Positions 57,701-64,000 of a stretch of DNA of 64,000 nt are shown here, piece after piece. Source of the DNA: Spisula solida (taxonomy: Eukaryota > Mollusca > Bivalvia > Venerida > Mactridae); assembly GCA_947247005.1 (NCBI GenBank), contig OX365948.1:58069401-58133400 (forward strand), in the 5' to 3' direction. The notes beneath the pieces were generated by a model. It was not told the origin of the DNA. It was given only the letters and a program-made list of their open reading frames with translations, and did no database searches. Position 1 is the first letter of the stretch. Every line of letters begins with the position of its first letter. The translations under genes were made by a program, and so were the position numbers.

Positions 57701-59398
57701 ATGGTAGAATGATACGATTTGTTGTTACCGTTAGCGACCGACCCGGTGGTATTGCTGAACTTACTAAACTGATGGCTGGACTCGGTGTTAGGTTAGACAT
57801 CTATCTCTCTTCTTACATGTTTTAATCAAAGAAAAGATCATGATTTCAATGAGAAATGTTTCAGTTTTGGTATAATTAGTCTGATGCATACAAATCTATT
57901 AGACAGAAGTAGCTCCAAAATAAAATATATTAGACCAAAATATAATCTATCAGGCCAAAAAATCCATCTCACTAAAATAAAATAAATGAAACCAAGATGA
58001 AGACTTCATCTGATCTAAACAGGAACAAACCATGATAAATTAAGTCTCTTCATTCTGTATGTCTGAGTGCAGCAAATACTGTTATCAGTTTTGTAAATGT
58101 GGATTAACTTTGTCCTACATCTTCCAAATGCTACTTATATGAAATACTGTTGCCTTTCATTGAAATATATGCAGACAGTCTTACTGGTTCCATTACTAAA
58201 ACTATACCAGGCATGTCGACCAGACTTTCTACTTTTTGAAAGTCTATACGAAAGTGTATTATAAATTTCTTTTCTTATTGTAAGCTTGAATACAACATCA
58301 TGACTGTACATTGACCTATCGGCATAGTGAATATTCAAAGATGAAAACTTATGTGTGAAGCAATGTGAATGTTTTTGTTTTCAGTATTAAAGATATATTT
58401 CATGAACGTGCTTGGATAAAGAGTGACATCTTTGCTGTACAGGTAAAACTACGCTTCCACGATGTTAACTTTATAGTTTGTACTACATGTATGTCTCCCA
58501 GTTTCTGGTCAGAGATCAAATATATTGATAGTAATGGTTACTGCGCGCTTCTTAATTATTTATTTATTAATTTTGTTTTTATATCAATTAATTAATTTGA
58601 TTGATTGCCTTTGCTGTTCTCTTCTTGACCAGATTTCTTACTGAAACTATGAATTATTGATATTAAAACAGGACTTTTTCAGAGAATATTGGAGTCTCAA
58701 TGATCAGCATACAGACCACAATCATTTTATTAAAACTCACCTGTTATAAAGTGACTGAGTGAGCTTTTGTGAATACTCTTGGTCTGTCATCCGTCGTCTG
58801 CCCGTCCGTCAACAATTTGCTTGTGTAGTCACTAGAGGTCACAATTTTGACCTAATCTTTATGAAACATGGGCACAATGATCATCTTAACAAAATCTAGG
58901 TCAAGTTCGATATTGGGTCATTTGGGGTAAAAAAACTAGGTCACTAGGTCAAATCATAGAAAAGCTTTGAGTAGTTACTAGAGGTAACACTTTTGACCTA
59001 ATCTTAATGAAACTCTGCCACAATAGTCATCTCAATATAATCCATGTAAATTTCAATATTAGGTCATCTAAGGTGAATAACTAGGTCACAAGGTCAAATA
59101 AAAAAACATTGCAATAAAGGCAGAATTTTCTTGAATCTTATTCAGAAAATGTAAATTGTTACCTAGGTCGCCAAAGGGGCTTGCATGCACTACTACGACA
59201 GTTGAGCGACCTAGGGCCCTTTGGGCCCTCTTGTTAAACTTTTCGTTTGGAGCAGTTACCATGGTAACTAAGATTGCATGTATTGTATATCTTCAGGTGA
59301 AGGTTGTTTGTGAGACAAGAGATGCTGAGCACAGTAAGGAACTTGAGGCTGCTATAAAAAACAAGTATGCTCAATGTTACTGGGGACCGATGTATTGA
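33795..59398 (+). CDS. L-threonine ammonia-lyase (threonine dehydratase) with C-terminal ACT domain, 13 exons
   Basis: PLP enzyme of the TdcB/IlvA type, converting L-threonine to 2-oxobutanoate and ammonia. Exons: 33795-33871, 37496-37592, 37948-38018, 38630-38675, 39175-39360, 39835-39890, 40848-41010, 41473-41563, 55722-55797, 56840-56965, 57624-57791, 58385-58442, 59297-59398. All phases agree, giving 438 residues. The start AACAATGG is a good context. The Schiff-base lysine is in SFKERGAR (K84). SAGNHA is at 108-113, AGQGT at 186-190, and the phosphate loop VGGGGL at 209-214. VEGAGA and the C-terminal LCGGN are present. ACT domain from about 361 ([25 protein letters not shown]) to the end, possibly allosteric. 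Exon 3 starts at 37948, which gives [17 protein letters not shown] in frame. Introns 1 and 8 are huge through repeat growth, and tandem copies abut exons 5, 8, 9 and the stop codon. Confidence 0.92.
33908..34045. mobile_element. Degraded copy of the AACCTCTGTAGAG-end family
   Basis: Contains GAGGTTGCTCTACGGAGGTC on the left and GCTCTGTAGAGGTTTTC on the right, with 'ttttcaagatgttgttatgg' inside, as in the copy at 41190-41425. It lies in intron 1 of the lyase gene. Confidence 0.55.
34223..37466 (+). repeat. 60-bp minisatellite filling intron 1 of the lyase gene, about 54 copies
   Basis: The unit contains 'gtctggaatagatctccgac', then AGTACCCACTGTACTGG and TAGTACTGAATGTATCTCTG. Copies are 90-100% alike. 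One copy carries a 6-bp insertion (ACATGT type) near 35725. Because 60 and 6 are multiples of three, very long frames (up to about 1140 codons) stay open in several frames on both strands, but they only spell the repeat. The array stops 29 bp before exon 2, leaving a polypyrimidine tract and TTATGCAG acceptor. Confidence 0.97.
37668..37815 (+). repeat. Imperfect 21-bp tandem repeat
   Basis: Repeats of 'accaaatatatgtgccatct' with variants (about seven copies) in intron 2 of the lyase gene. Confidence 0.8.
38867..39174 (+). repeat. Tandem partial copies of exon 5 start with its splice acceptor
   Basis: Upstream of the true exon 5 (39175) are three more copies, and a fourth shortened one, of an 86-87 bp unit. 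Each unit is GGTTCCCAG (acceptor, in variants), then about 60 bases of exon 5 encoding the start through [13 protein letters not shown], then 'gactgtatttgtatattgg'. Phase positions of the shared GTTGCAGCGAG are 38888, 38975, 39061 and 39195. Only the last copy continues into the rest of exon 5. Confidence 0.93.
40200..40625. mobile_element. Palindrome-rich inserted sequence in intron 6
   Basis: Contains complementary segments: 'ctcattacatac' with TTTATTAAACGAGT versus ACGAGTTTAATAAA with ACTCGTATGTAAT, and TGGGAGTGCCGTA versus TACGGCACTCCTG. It looks like a foldback-type non-autonomous element. Boundaries are approximate. Confidence 0.45.
41190..41425. mobile_element. AACCTCTGTAGAG-end element with internal repetition
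   Basis: Begins GTACAACCTCTGTAGAGC and ends GAGAAGTTGTACTGTA. The phrase GAGGTTGTTGCTCTACAGAG is repeated inside with variants. It lies in intron 7 of the lyase gene. Confidence 0.65.
41560..41880 (+). repeat. 100-bp tandem repeat that starts with the exon 8 splice donor
   Basis: The exon 8 end GATG|GTATGTAATGATG recurs at 41660, 41760 and (variant) 41860, a period of exactly 100 bp. Each unit also contains 'ctttatctacagtggttaag' and 'tatttgttgctagaggtt'. Units differ at only a few positions. Confidence 0.93.
42488..46217 (+). mobile_element. Element 1 of a head-to-tail pair with shared ends (A-X-B)
   Basis: The left end A (42488-42729, 242 bp) and right end B (45303-46217, 915 bp) recur, apparently identical, in element 2. 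The interior X (about 2.57 kb) does not match element 2. X contains a diverged pair of segments at about 43745-43930 and 44655-44830, sharing words like TTTTCATGAG and GACCGATATTG. B contains about six 40-bp units around GCCACGGCTTGTGGCTCAGT, each able to form a GCCAC/GTGGC hairpin. No recombinase, transposase or reverse transcriptase is recognisable. Bounded by TAAAATAATG at 42478-42487 and 46208-46217. Confidence 0.8.
46218..48955 (+). mobile_element. Element 2 of the head-to-tail pair (A-Y-B)
   Basis: Starts with end A (46218-46459) and finishes with end B (48041-48955), both apparently identical to those of element 1. The interior Y (46460-48040) is different. Y contains short frames, for example around 47095-47283 ([14 protein letters not shown] repeats), which I do not recognise. 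The final TAAAATAATG is at 48946-48955. The element is presumably non-autonomous and moved by a relative elsewhere. Confidence 0.8.
49090..49300 (+). repeat. Second copy of the 27120-27340 dispersed repeat
   Basis: Carries 'tggtgaattatgcacata', 'gtccacagtgtgtcattcat' and 'gatgtggatgg' in the same order as the first copy. It runs up to the exon-9-like array. Confidence 0.75.
49301..50156 (+). repeat. Exon-9-acceptor array, left part, about 14 copies of a 64-bp unit
   Basis: Each unit reads ATTCTGTATTACAG, then GTCTAGCTGTACCTACTGTTG, then GTGAGACTGTCTTATAGTATG or a GTGTGACTG variant. The first 21 bases after the acceptor copy the start of exon 9 ([28 protein letters not shown]). Most units carry a GTGAGA or GTGTGA donor-like sequence directly after those 21 bases. 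Confidence 0.95.
50157..54762. mobile_element. 4.6-kb inverted-repeat DNA transposon with iterated AAACCTTCGTTAT motif
   Basis: The ends are inverted repeats over about 110 bp starting CACGCATGTTAATTAAATG (left 50157; right complement ends 54762). The flanking 7-mer GCTGTAC at 50150-50156 and 54763-54769 fits a target duplication. Five to eight bases are possible, because the target is itself repetitive. The motif AAACCTTCGTTAT or a close variant occurs about 13 times in both orientations between 50442 and 53215. A second inverted repeat of about 390 bp occupies the right part (53419-53811 versus 54270-54651). No transposase is recognised. It interrupts the exon-9-like array in lyase intron 8. 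Confidence 0.85.
51812..52120 (+). CDS. Hypothetical 102-residue frame inside the 4.6-kb transposon
   Basis: ATG-initiated frame (context AACAATGA) encoding a Lys/Glu/Asn-rich, partly acidic polypeptide (begins [17 protein letters not shown], ends MQFIY). It has a [17 protein letters not shown] low-complexity stretch and four cysteines. No domain is recognised. It is the only credible frame in the element. It may be an element-encoded protein, a captured exon, or chance. Confidence 0.25.
   Translation: MKTTYDWNERECAVIMYVPLNCQKEGEKGETSKTENTENNRYEDVRKIQEERETCIVVETKYAVGNHVTTECKDSMFIDNIVNQDDENHEVIFVKTNMQFIY
54763..55721 (+). repeat. Exon-9-acceptor array, right part, about 15 copies of the 64-bp unit, ending at true exon 9
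   Basis: Same unit as 49301-50156. Decoy units mix CTAGCTGTACC and CTGGCTGTGCC versions, and the latter equals the true exon. The last acceptor (AG at 55720-55721) opens genuine exon 9, which alone continues into GTCAATGCATTTGCTACAG. Confidence 0.95.
55850..56085. mobile_element. Relative of the 7418-7752 MITE-like element
   Basis: The left part GGGTACTGTCTTATCAAAG and right part GAGACAATACCTGG are complementary ends. The interior has 'cttacgttgaaatttgaatt' and 'agaatttaaatttgagggtaa', as in the first copy. Confidence 0.55.
56229..56500 (+). mobile_element. tRNA-Ser/Leu-like SINE
   Basis: The head has an A box ATGGCCGAGTGGTTAGGGC and a B box GAAGGTTCGAATCCCG at tRNA-like spacing. The flanking bases do not form an acceptor stem, so it is not a functional tRNA gene. 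A non-tRNA body follows with 'gagccgccagctagct'. It lies in intron 9 of the lyase gene. Confidence 0.65.
56605..56815 (+). mobile_element. Second tRNA-derived SINE
   Basis: A box ATAGCTCAATGGTTAGTGTG and B box CTGGGTTCAAATACGG. The body includes 'gacaaataaaggctttgctt' and 'gacaggggagctaacctc'. It lies just upstream of lyase exon 10. Confidence 0.6.
57396..57600. mobile_element. MITE-like element with AAGCCTAGGYCCCAYTGAG ends
   Basis: The left end AAGCCTAGGCCCCATTGAG and right end CTCAGTGGGACCTAGGCTT are inverted repeats with two mismatches, 205 bp apart. It ends 23 bp before the exon 11 acceptor region of the lyase gene. Confidence 0.75.
58740..59240 (+). repeat. Second copy of the 1-535 dispersed family
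   Basis: Contains 'tagtcactagaggtcacaat', 'ctaggtcaagttcgatattg' and the tail GAGCGACCTAGGGCCCTTTG. Its left part (from 'gtgagcttttgtgaatac' through 'cgtctgcccgtccgtcaac') shows the 5' end missing from the first copy. Intron 12 of the lyase gene. Confidence 0.8.
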
Positions 59399-59503
59399 AC
59401 ACCCTCTGAAAATCTGGTGTCTGGGGCTGATGTACTGAACACGCTCTGAAAATCTGGTGTCTGGGGCTGATGTACTGATAGCACGGTGAAAGTCAGATGT
59501 CTG
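59380..59503 (+). repeat. About 41-bp tandem repeat beginning at the lyase stop codon
   Basis: The unit CTGGGGMYGATGTAYTGAAC plus CACCCTCTGAAAATCTGGTGT occurs two and a half times. The first copy includes the last codons and TGA stop of the lyase (TGG GGA CCG ATG TAT TGA). Confidence 0.85.
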
Positions 59504-59918
59504 TTATCTTGCCTTGTCATCTTAAGTCATTATGCATTATTTAACAAATGTTAATAATTTAGTTTATTTAGTCAATTTACTCATACTTGTGCTAGTTGTG
59601 AGATTATGTACAATTTGTTATCCACATTTTTATTGTGCATTTATTATTGTTATTATTATTATACAATTTACCCCAGATACTATGTATCCATCGATTAATC
59701 CATCTCGAGGGCTCAGTGCAAAACAGTTGTAACGACATGTGATTTTAGAAGTAGTTGCAACTGTTTTGGACTAAGACCTAGATTTGTCAGTTGCAACAAC
59801 AGACACATTTTGTCTGGAAATTCCTCTTGTTTACAACCATTGGACTGATTTCAAACAAACTTCACTGGAGTTGTTAGTAAAAATCCTAGTTGTGCATATC
59901 TGCAGCACATCATTAACT

Positions 59919-60066
59919 GGGGTGGTATTCAATATTGATATTACTTTACTTAGGGATAAGGACAACCAATGAGATCACACCATATTGAACTCTTGGTCAG
60001 TAACAGGCGATATGATTGGCTATCCTTATTCTCCAATTAAATAAGATCAATATTGAATACCACCCC
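59919..60066. mobile_element. 148-bp MITE with GGGGTGGTATTCAATATTGAT ends
   Basis: The inverted repeats GGGGTGGTATTCAATATTGA (left) and TCAATATTGAATACCACCCC (right) are perfect. The interior also contains inward CCAAT/ATTGG words. Confidence 0.85.
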
Positions 60067-60331
60067 TGATGTATTTTCACTGAGTTATTGCTCTTTGATT
60101 GTTTGGTTCATATCTATTGAATTTGTCTGCAGCTAACATAAGTGTGTACGGGTAGATGAGGGAGGGTGTATTTATCCCCATCGATGATAGCTTCTATTGG
60201 TATGACTATTGTTGTTGTTTTCACTATTACCTGATATGATTGTTATAAACTTGTTGATATATAGTGTAGTTTGGGTGTTTGTTTTCGACTGAGACAAGTC
60301 GTGTGTTGCCCAATGTTTTACCTGTTTCATT

Positions 60332-60595
60332 GGCCATGACCTCAGGCTTCGAGGGAGCATTAATGTTTGTTTGTTTGTGTTGGATGACTGAGACAGACTC
60401 TAGTGCCGACCATCTGGTTTTATCCCTTCCTATTATTGGTAATGACCATGACTTCAGGCTTCGAGGGAGCATTAGTGTTTGTTTGTTTGTGTTGGATGAC
60501 TGAGACAGACTCTAGTGCCGACCATCTGGTTTTATCCCTTCCTATTATTGGTAATGAACATGACTTCAGGCTTCGAGGGAGCATTAGTGTTTGAA
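60332..60595 (+). repeat. 112-bp tandem repeat, about 2.4 copies
   Basis: The unit begins CATGACTTCAGGCTTCGAGG and contains 'gactgagacagactctagtg' and 'ccatctggttttatcccttc'. Copies are nearly identical. Confidence 0.93.
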
Positions 60596-60931
60596 TTAAT
60601 TAGTTCTCCAAATATTACTCAAATGACCCCCACCCTCTTAGTGTTCATGTGTTTTACAATACTTTGTTCTCCCAGAACTTTGTCAGATTTATTTTTAAAC
60701 AACTTCAGAGACAGTCTGGAGAAGTGTTTTATTTAGACTTTATACATGTTATATATATGTAACCATGACAACAATCTCAATTACTACAGTATTCTTATTG
60801 ATGTTTTAGCAAGATGTTTTATCTGATTCAGTTTTATTTTTATTAACTACATTACATTTTATTAATGATATTATTTTATTTTTAGTTGTTTTACTCACAT
60901 TATATAATACTACAATACTACTCTTCAGATG

Positions 60932-60950
60932 CCCCCCCCCCCCCCCCCCC
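60932..60950 (+). repeat. Poly(C) tract of 19
   Basis: Nineteen consecutive C bases between 'cttcagatg' and 'aatagagc'. Likely unstable in length and error-prone in sequencing. Confidence 0.95.
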
Positions 60951-61556
60951 AATAGAGCAACTCTCACTCATAAGCAACATTGTCTTTCTGTTACCATTGA
61001 CCTCAGTATCCGTTGTTTCTTTTTTTGGCTAGACTTGCATATAAGTGCTTTATTGGGAATTAGTTATGATATAACTCCAGCGTGATAGATTGCAATACAA
61101 AAACAAACACAAAATACCCTATATTTATTGTTTCTGAATATTTAGGAGCATGCAAACTTAATATGTTGTGCCAAATGTGAATGCTTTGATAGGCAAATGT
61201 TACAGTCCTTGATTTTAATCCCTAACAAAAATATAGGCAATATTGTGTTTATTTATGTACTACAATTTATCGCGTTAAGAGTTATAGCATGACTTTTGTT
61301 ATTTTTAAATTCAGGGGTAGTTGTTGTTATTATTCATATTTTCCTGCATTTCATAACTATATGTATCTTTATTTTATTTATATTTATGCTGAACAGTCTA
61401 AATATTCTGTATTTGACAATCTACATACTAGTACTTGTTATTTTCTTTAAACATTTTAACTTCATGTTTGATAATCATTGTTTGATGTTGCTTTTATTAC
61501 TTTATGTTTTTTTTGTCATATGTTGTTCAGTTTATCAAACAACTGACCGGTAGATA

Positions 61557-62009
61557 CAGGGTGTCCCAAAAAAACGGGTACCTAGGCTAAACATTCGTAA
61601 CTTTTTCTCTTTTATGTTTTCATAACACAATGTCAATATGACAAAACATTAAGGGATGAATACCGTTCAAGATAACAACATCATAATTGTGATTATTTAG
61701 TCAGAATATCCAGAGTTATCTCCCTTGTTTTCAATTACGTATTTCAGTATATTAGAATACAATGAACAGGGAATTTCAGCGTGTTCATAAACAGATTTAC
61801 ATGCCGATCCCATGACATTTCAGGGGTCCCATAGTCAAGGATAATGAATCTGCATACACTTGTTCATCATGTATGGCAAACAGATACACTATAGGGCCCA
61901 TCTCCGAGTTAAATTTAGGCCAATTGCCCTTAGGTATCAGGTCAAATGTCAGTACTTTCTTGCGAATATATCAAGGATTTAGGTAGTCCCCGTTTTTTTG
62001 GGACACCAT
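61557..62009. mobile_element. Mariner/Tc1-like non-autonomous element
   Basis: The left end CAGGGTGTCCCAAAAAAACG and right end CGTTTTTTTGGGACACCAT are inverted repeats typical of mariner-type elements, with TA next to both ends. The 453-bp interior has no transposase. Confidence 0.8.
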
Positions 62010-62012
62010 ATA

Positions 62013-62384
62013 TACTGTAAAATCATTCAATTTCAAGGGGACAAAATTTCATGGTTTTGGACAAAAAGACCATTTTGTGGGACATAATTTCAAGGATTTT
62101 GGATTTCATAAAAATTGGCACGATCAAAATTCACACAAATTATCAGAAATCATTAAAAAAATTAAACAGATATAATAATTGTTTTATTACATGTTGATAT
62201 ATGCAAGTAAACTTTCCGAACCCCCAGTCTTATACCTGAATTAACTTGAAAACAAGTAAGACAGCCACTGTAAATTTGACATATTTATTGGTATAATTAC
62301 TCCTTAGGGATTTAATTTCGTGGTTGAGGTCATCCTTGAAATCCACGAAATTAAATCCCCCACGAATATTAATGATTTTACAGC
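62013..62384. mobile_element. ACTGTAAAATCATT-end element abutting the mariner-like element
   Basis: Left ACTGTAAAATCATT and right AATGATTTTACAG are perfect inverted repeats. The interior contains 'ttaatttcgtggttgagg' and its near complement 'gaaatccacgaaattaaatc'. Same family as 3387, 4041, 7144 and 17500. Confidence 0.8.
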
Positions 62385-62842
62385 ATTTTGTTATTTTAAC
62401 GTCAGATTATATTGCCATAATGTATGTGTATCATTTTGATGTCTTCAATGTCGGATTTCATCGTAAACAATTAGTGATATCAAACTGTCTGTGTTACTTT
62501 ACAGATAAACATAATTTTTTATTCAGTTTTAGGTTTACTAATAGTATTATATTCTATCTAGTCTGCAGTTTGTTTATCCAAACATAACTTTAAATATGTT
62601 GATTTATGATATTACAGTCTTCCATGGTGTTCATAGATTTTATTAAGAGAAAAAAGCACAAGTTCATTTCGAGCTGTGTTACTCAGTTTGTTAGAAATTA
62701 ATAACAATTGACAGTTGGTATAGTATGGAGAATTGGACATGATCCTGACCTTTATGCATGAATATATTACGAAGTTCTTGCATTGAATATATCAATTTCC
62801 ACAAGCAGATCTTGCAATATCGGTCCTTGTGATTTGTGTTGG

Positions 62843-63925
62843 TATAGCCCGTTTGCAGCGAAAAAAATCGTCTAAATTTTGAATGGTTAAAAATCTATTC
62901 ATCAGATGTTGATAAAAAATTACATAGAATCCTAATTACATTCTACCTACTCCCATTTTAAATTTCATAATTTTTAGTTACTTATTTCAACAAGTTTATT
63001 CTTTATTGTATATTGATATTACTTGCATTTGAACACTTTAACGCAGGGAGGAAATCTGGTATTCCATTGATGTTTGACTGTCCTTTTATTAACTGTTATA
63101 ATCCGTGATCAGCAAGATTAACATTGCTGTGATGAAAGCGAAATTTATGAGGCCCATACAAGTCGATTTATTTAGGTATGTCGCTTGTGTGTATACAGAT
63201 TATGTATAATACCTGTAATATCACGGAAAAGCAGTGAAAACCAAACCTTTATTCACTAAGCTACATAAGCTATGTATATACTTATACATGGGCATACACG
63301 TATATAATAATGTTAAATTAAGAACTTAATAAAAGCATTGTAATGTTTATGTGCGCAATGACAAGTAGTCTTATGACTGAACCAGTCCTAAAAAACTGAG
63401 TAATATACATCTACCGAAACCTTTAGGATTAGTCTGAAATCGACATTCATGAACAGGTTTGAAGAATGCCTAATGTTAAGCAGTCAAAATCGTTTAAAGA
63501 CGCTGTAAAATCCGTGTTTTTATAGTTCGAGAAGGAGGCTGCTAGACGCAAGCCATTTTTACGTTTAGACCCGAACATATGATACACATAGACAGTACAG
63601 ATTACCAGACGGGCCTCGTATATGCTATATTAAATAGATTACAAATACGTAAATCTACCGTTAGACGTGTCACATGACCATGAAATTGGCTGTTCTGTGT
63701 ATCGAGTCTTCTAACATGAAGTTTCATTGTAAACAACAAATATTTTACATAGAACTTATGAACAAAACTTTTTTCACACATGTCCAATGTTGCTTAGATT
63801 TATTTTTATATTAGGTAGATACATTTCATTTACTCGTGCAAAATCTCATACTTGTAGGTACAGTAAATACTGAGAAATCTTCATTTTAGACGATTTTTTT
63901 CGCCGCAAACAGACTATATTACACC
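62843..63925. mobile_element. 1.07-kb inverted-repeat element
   Basis: The segment GTTTGCAGCGAAAAAAATCG plus TCTAAA near 62855 is the reverse complement (one mismatch) of TTTAGACGATTTTTTTCGCC plus GCAAAC near 63890. The AT-rich interior has no credible transposase. Exact ends are unclear. Confidence 0.6.
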
Positions 63926-64000
63926 TTGAGCATCTTCGTGATACTTCTTGCTTATGAAAACATACAATCAGGGTTATAAAAATAGACAATATATCAGCTG

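Larger units (their letters stand above)
59504..64000. other. Downstream region without a recognised gene
   Basis: No coding region is supported. It holds the 3' flank of the lyase gene, a 148-bp inverted-repeat element, a 112-bp tandem repeat, a C19 homopolymer, a mariner-like element, an ACTGTAAAATCA-family element and a 1.07-kb inverted-repeat element, each listed separately. The rest is AT-rich. Confidence 0.6.

Overview
The window is animal (metazoan) nuclear DNA. The genes have many short exons bounded by GT/AG sites, the base composition is AT-rich, and introns and spacers are packed with mobile-element remnants and tandem repeats. The protein families and the dispersed repeats (notably the one ending near CCTAGGGCCCTTTGGGCCC) suggest a mollusc, most likely a bivalve. 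That assignment is inference.

Five protein genes can be supported. (1) 3966-6095, plus: the last three coding exons of a DNAJC21-type ribosome-biogenesis J protein, whose 5' part lies outside the window. (2) 7787-9367, minus: an intronless lysosomal glucosylceramidase (GH30) homologue whose acid/base glutamate is replaced by glycine. (3) 11341-22200, minus: a complete 10-exon, 907-residue homologue of vertebrate C19orf44. (4) 23966-32885, minus: a 15-exon, about 1129-residue type II transmembrane collagen with two Ig domains and a C-terminal LCCL-like domain. (5) 33795-59398, plus: a 13-exon, 438-residue L-threonine ammonia-lyase with a C-terminal ACT domain. I joined exons by hand. Every intron phase closes in all five genes; only the last exon of gene 4 is doubtful.

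The threonine ammonia-lyase gene is the most unusual part. Its intron 1 holds about 54 copies of a 60-bp unit ending 29 bp before exon 2. The start of exon 5 with its splice acceptor is repeated in 86-87 bp units. The exon 8 donor is repeated in 100-bp units. The acceptor and first 21 bases of exon 9 are repeated about 29 times in 64-bp units. The stop-codon region is repeated in about 41-bp units. Most of the first 21-base exon-9 copies carry their own acceptor and donor and would be in frame.

Intron 8 (14.2 kb) also carries two head-to-tail elements (42488-46217 and 46218-48955) with apparently identical ends but unrelated interiors, bounded by three copies of one 10-bp core. A 4.6-kb inverted-repeat transposon (50157-54762) splits the exon-9 array and carries about 13 copies of AAACCTTCGTTAT or close variants in both orientations.

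The rest is short non-autonomous DNA transposons (one hAT-like with a perfect 8-bp target duplication, one mariner-like, several families with ends like ACTGTAAAATCA or ACAACCTCTGTAGAG), tRNA-derived SINEs, and minisatellites. The genes show no obvious shared pathway. Genes 4 and 5 are divergent and share a 909-bp spacer with a consensus CRE.
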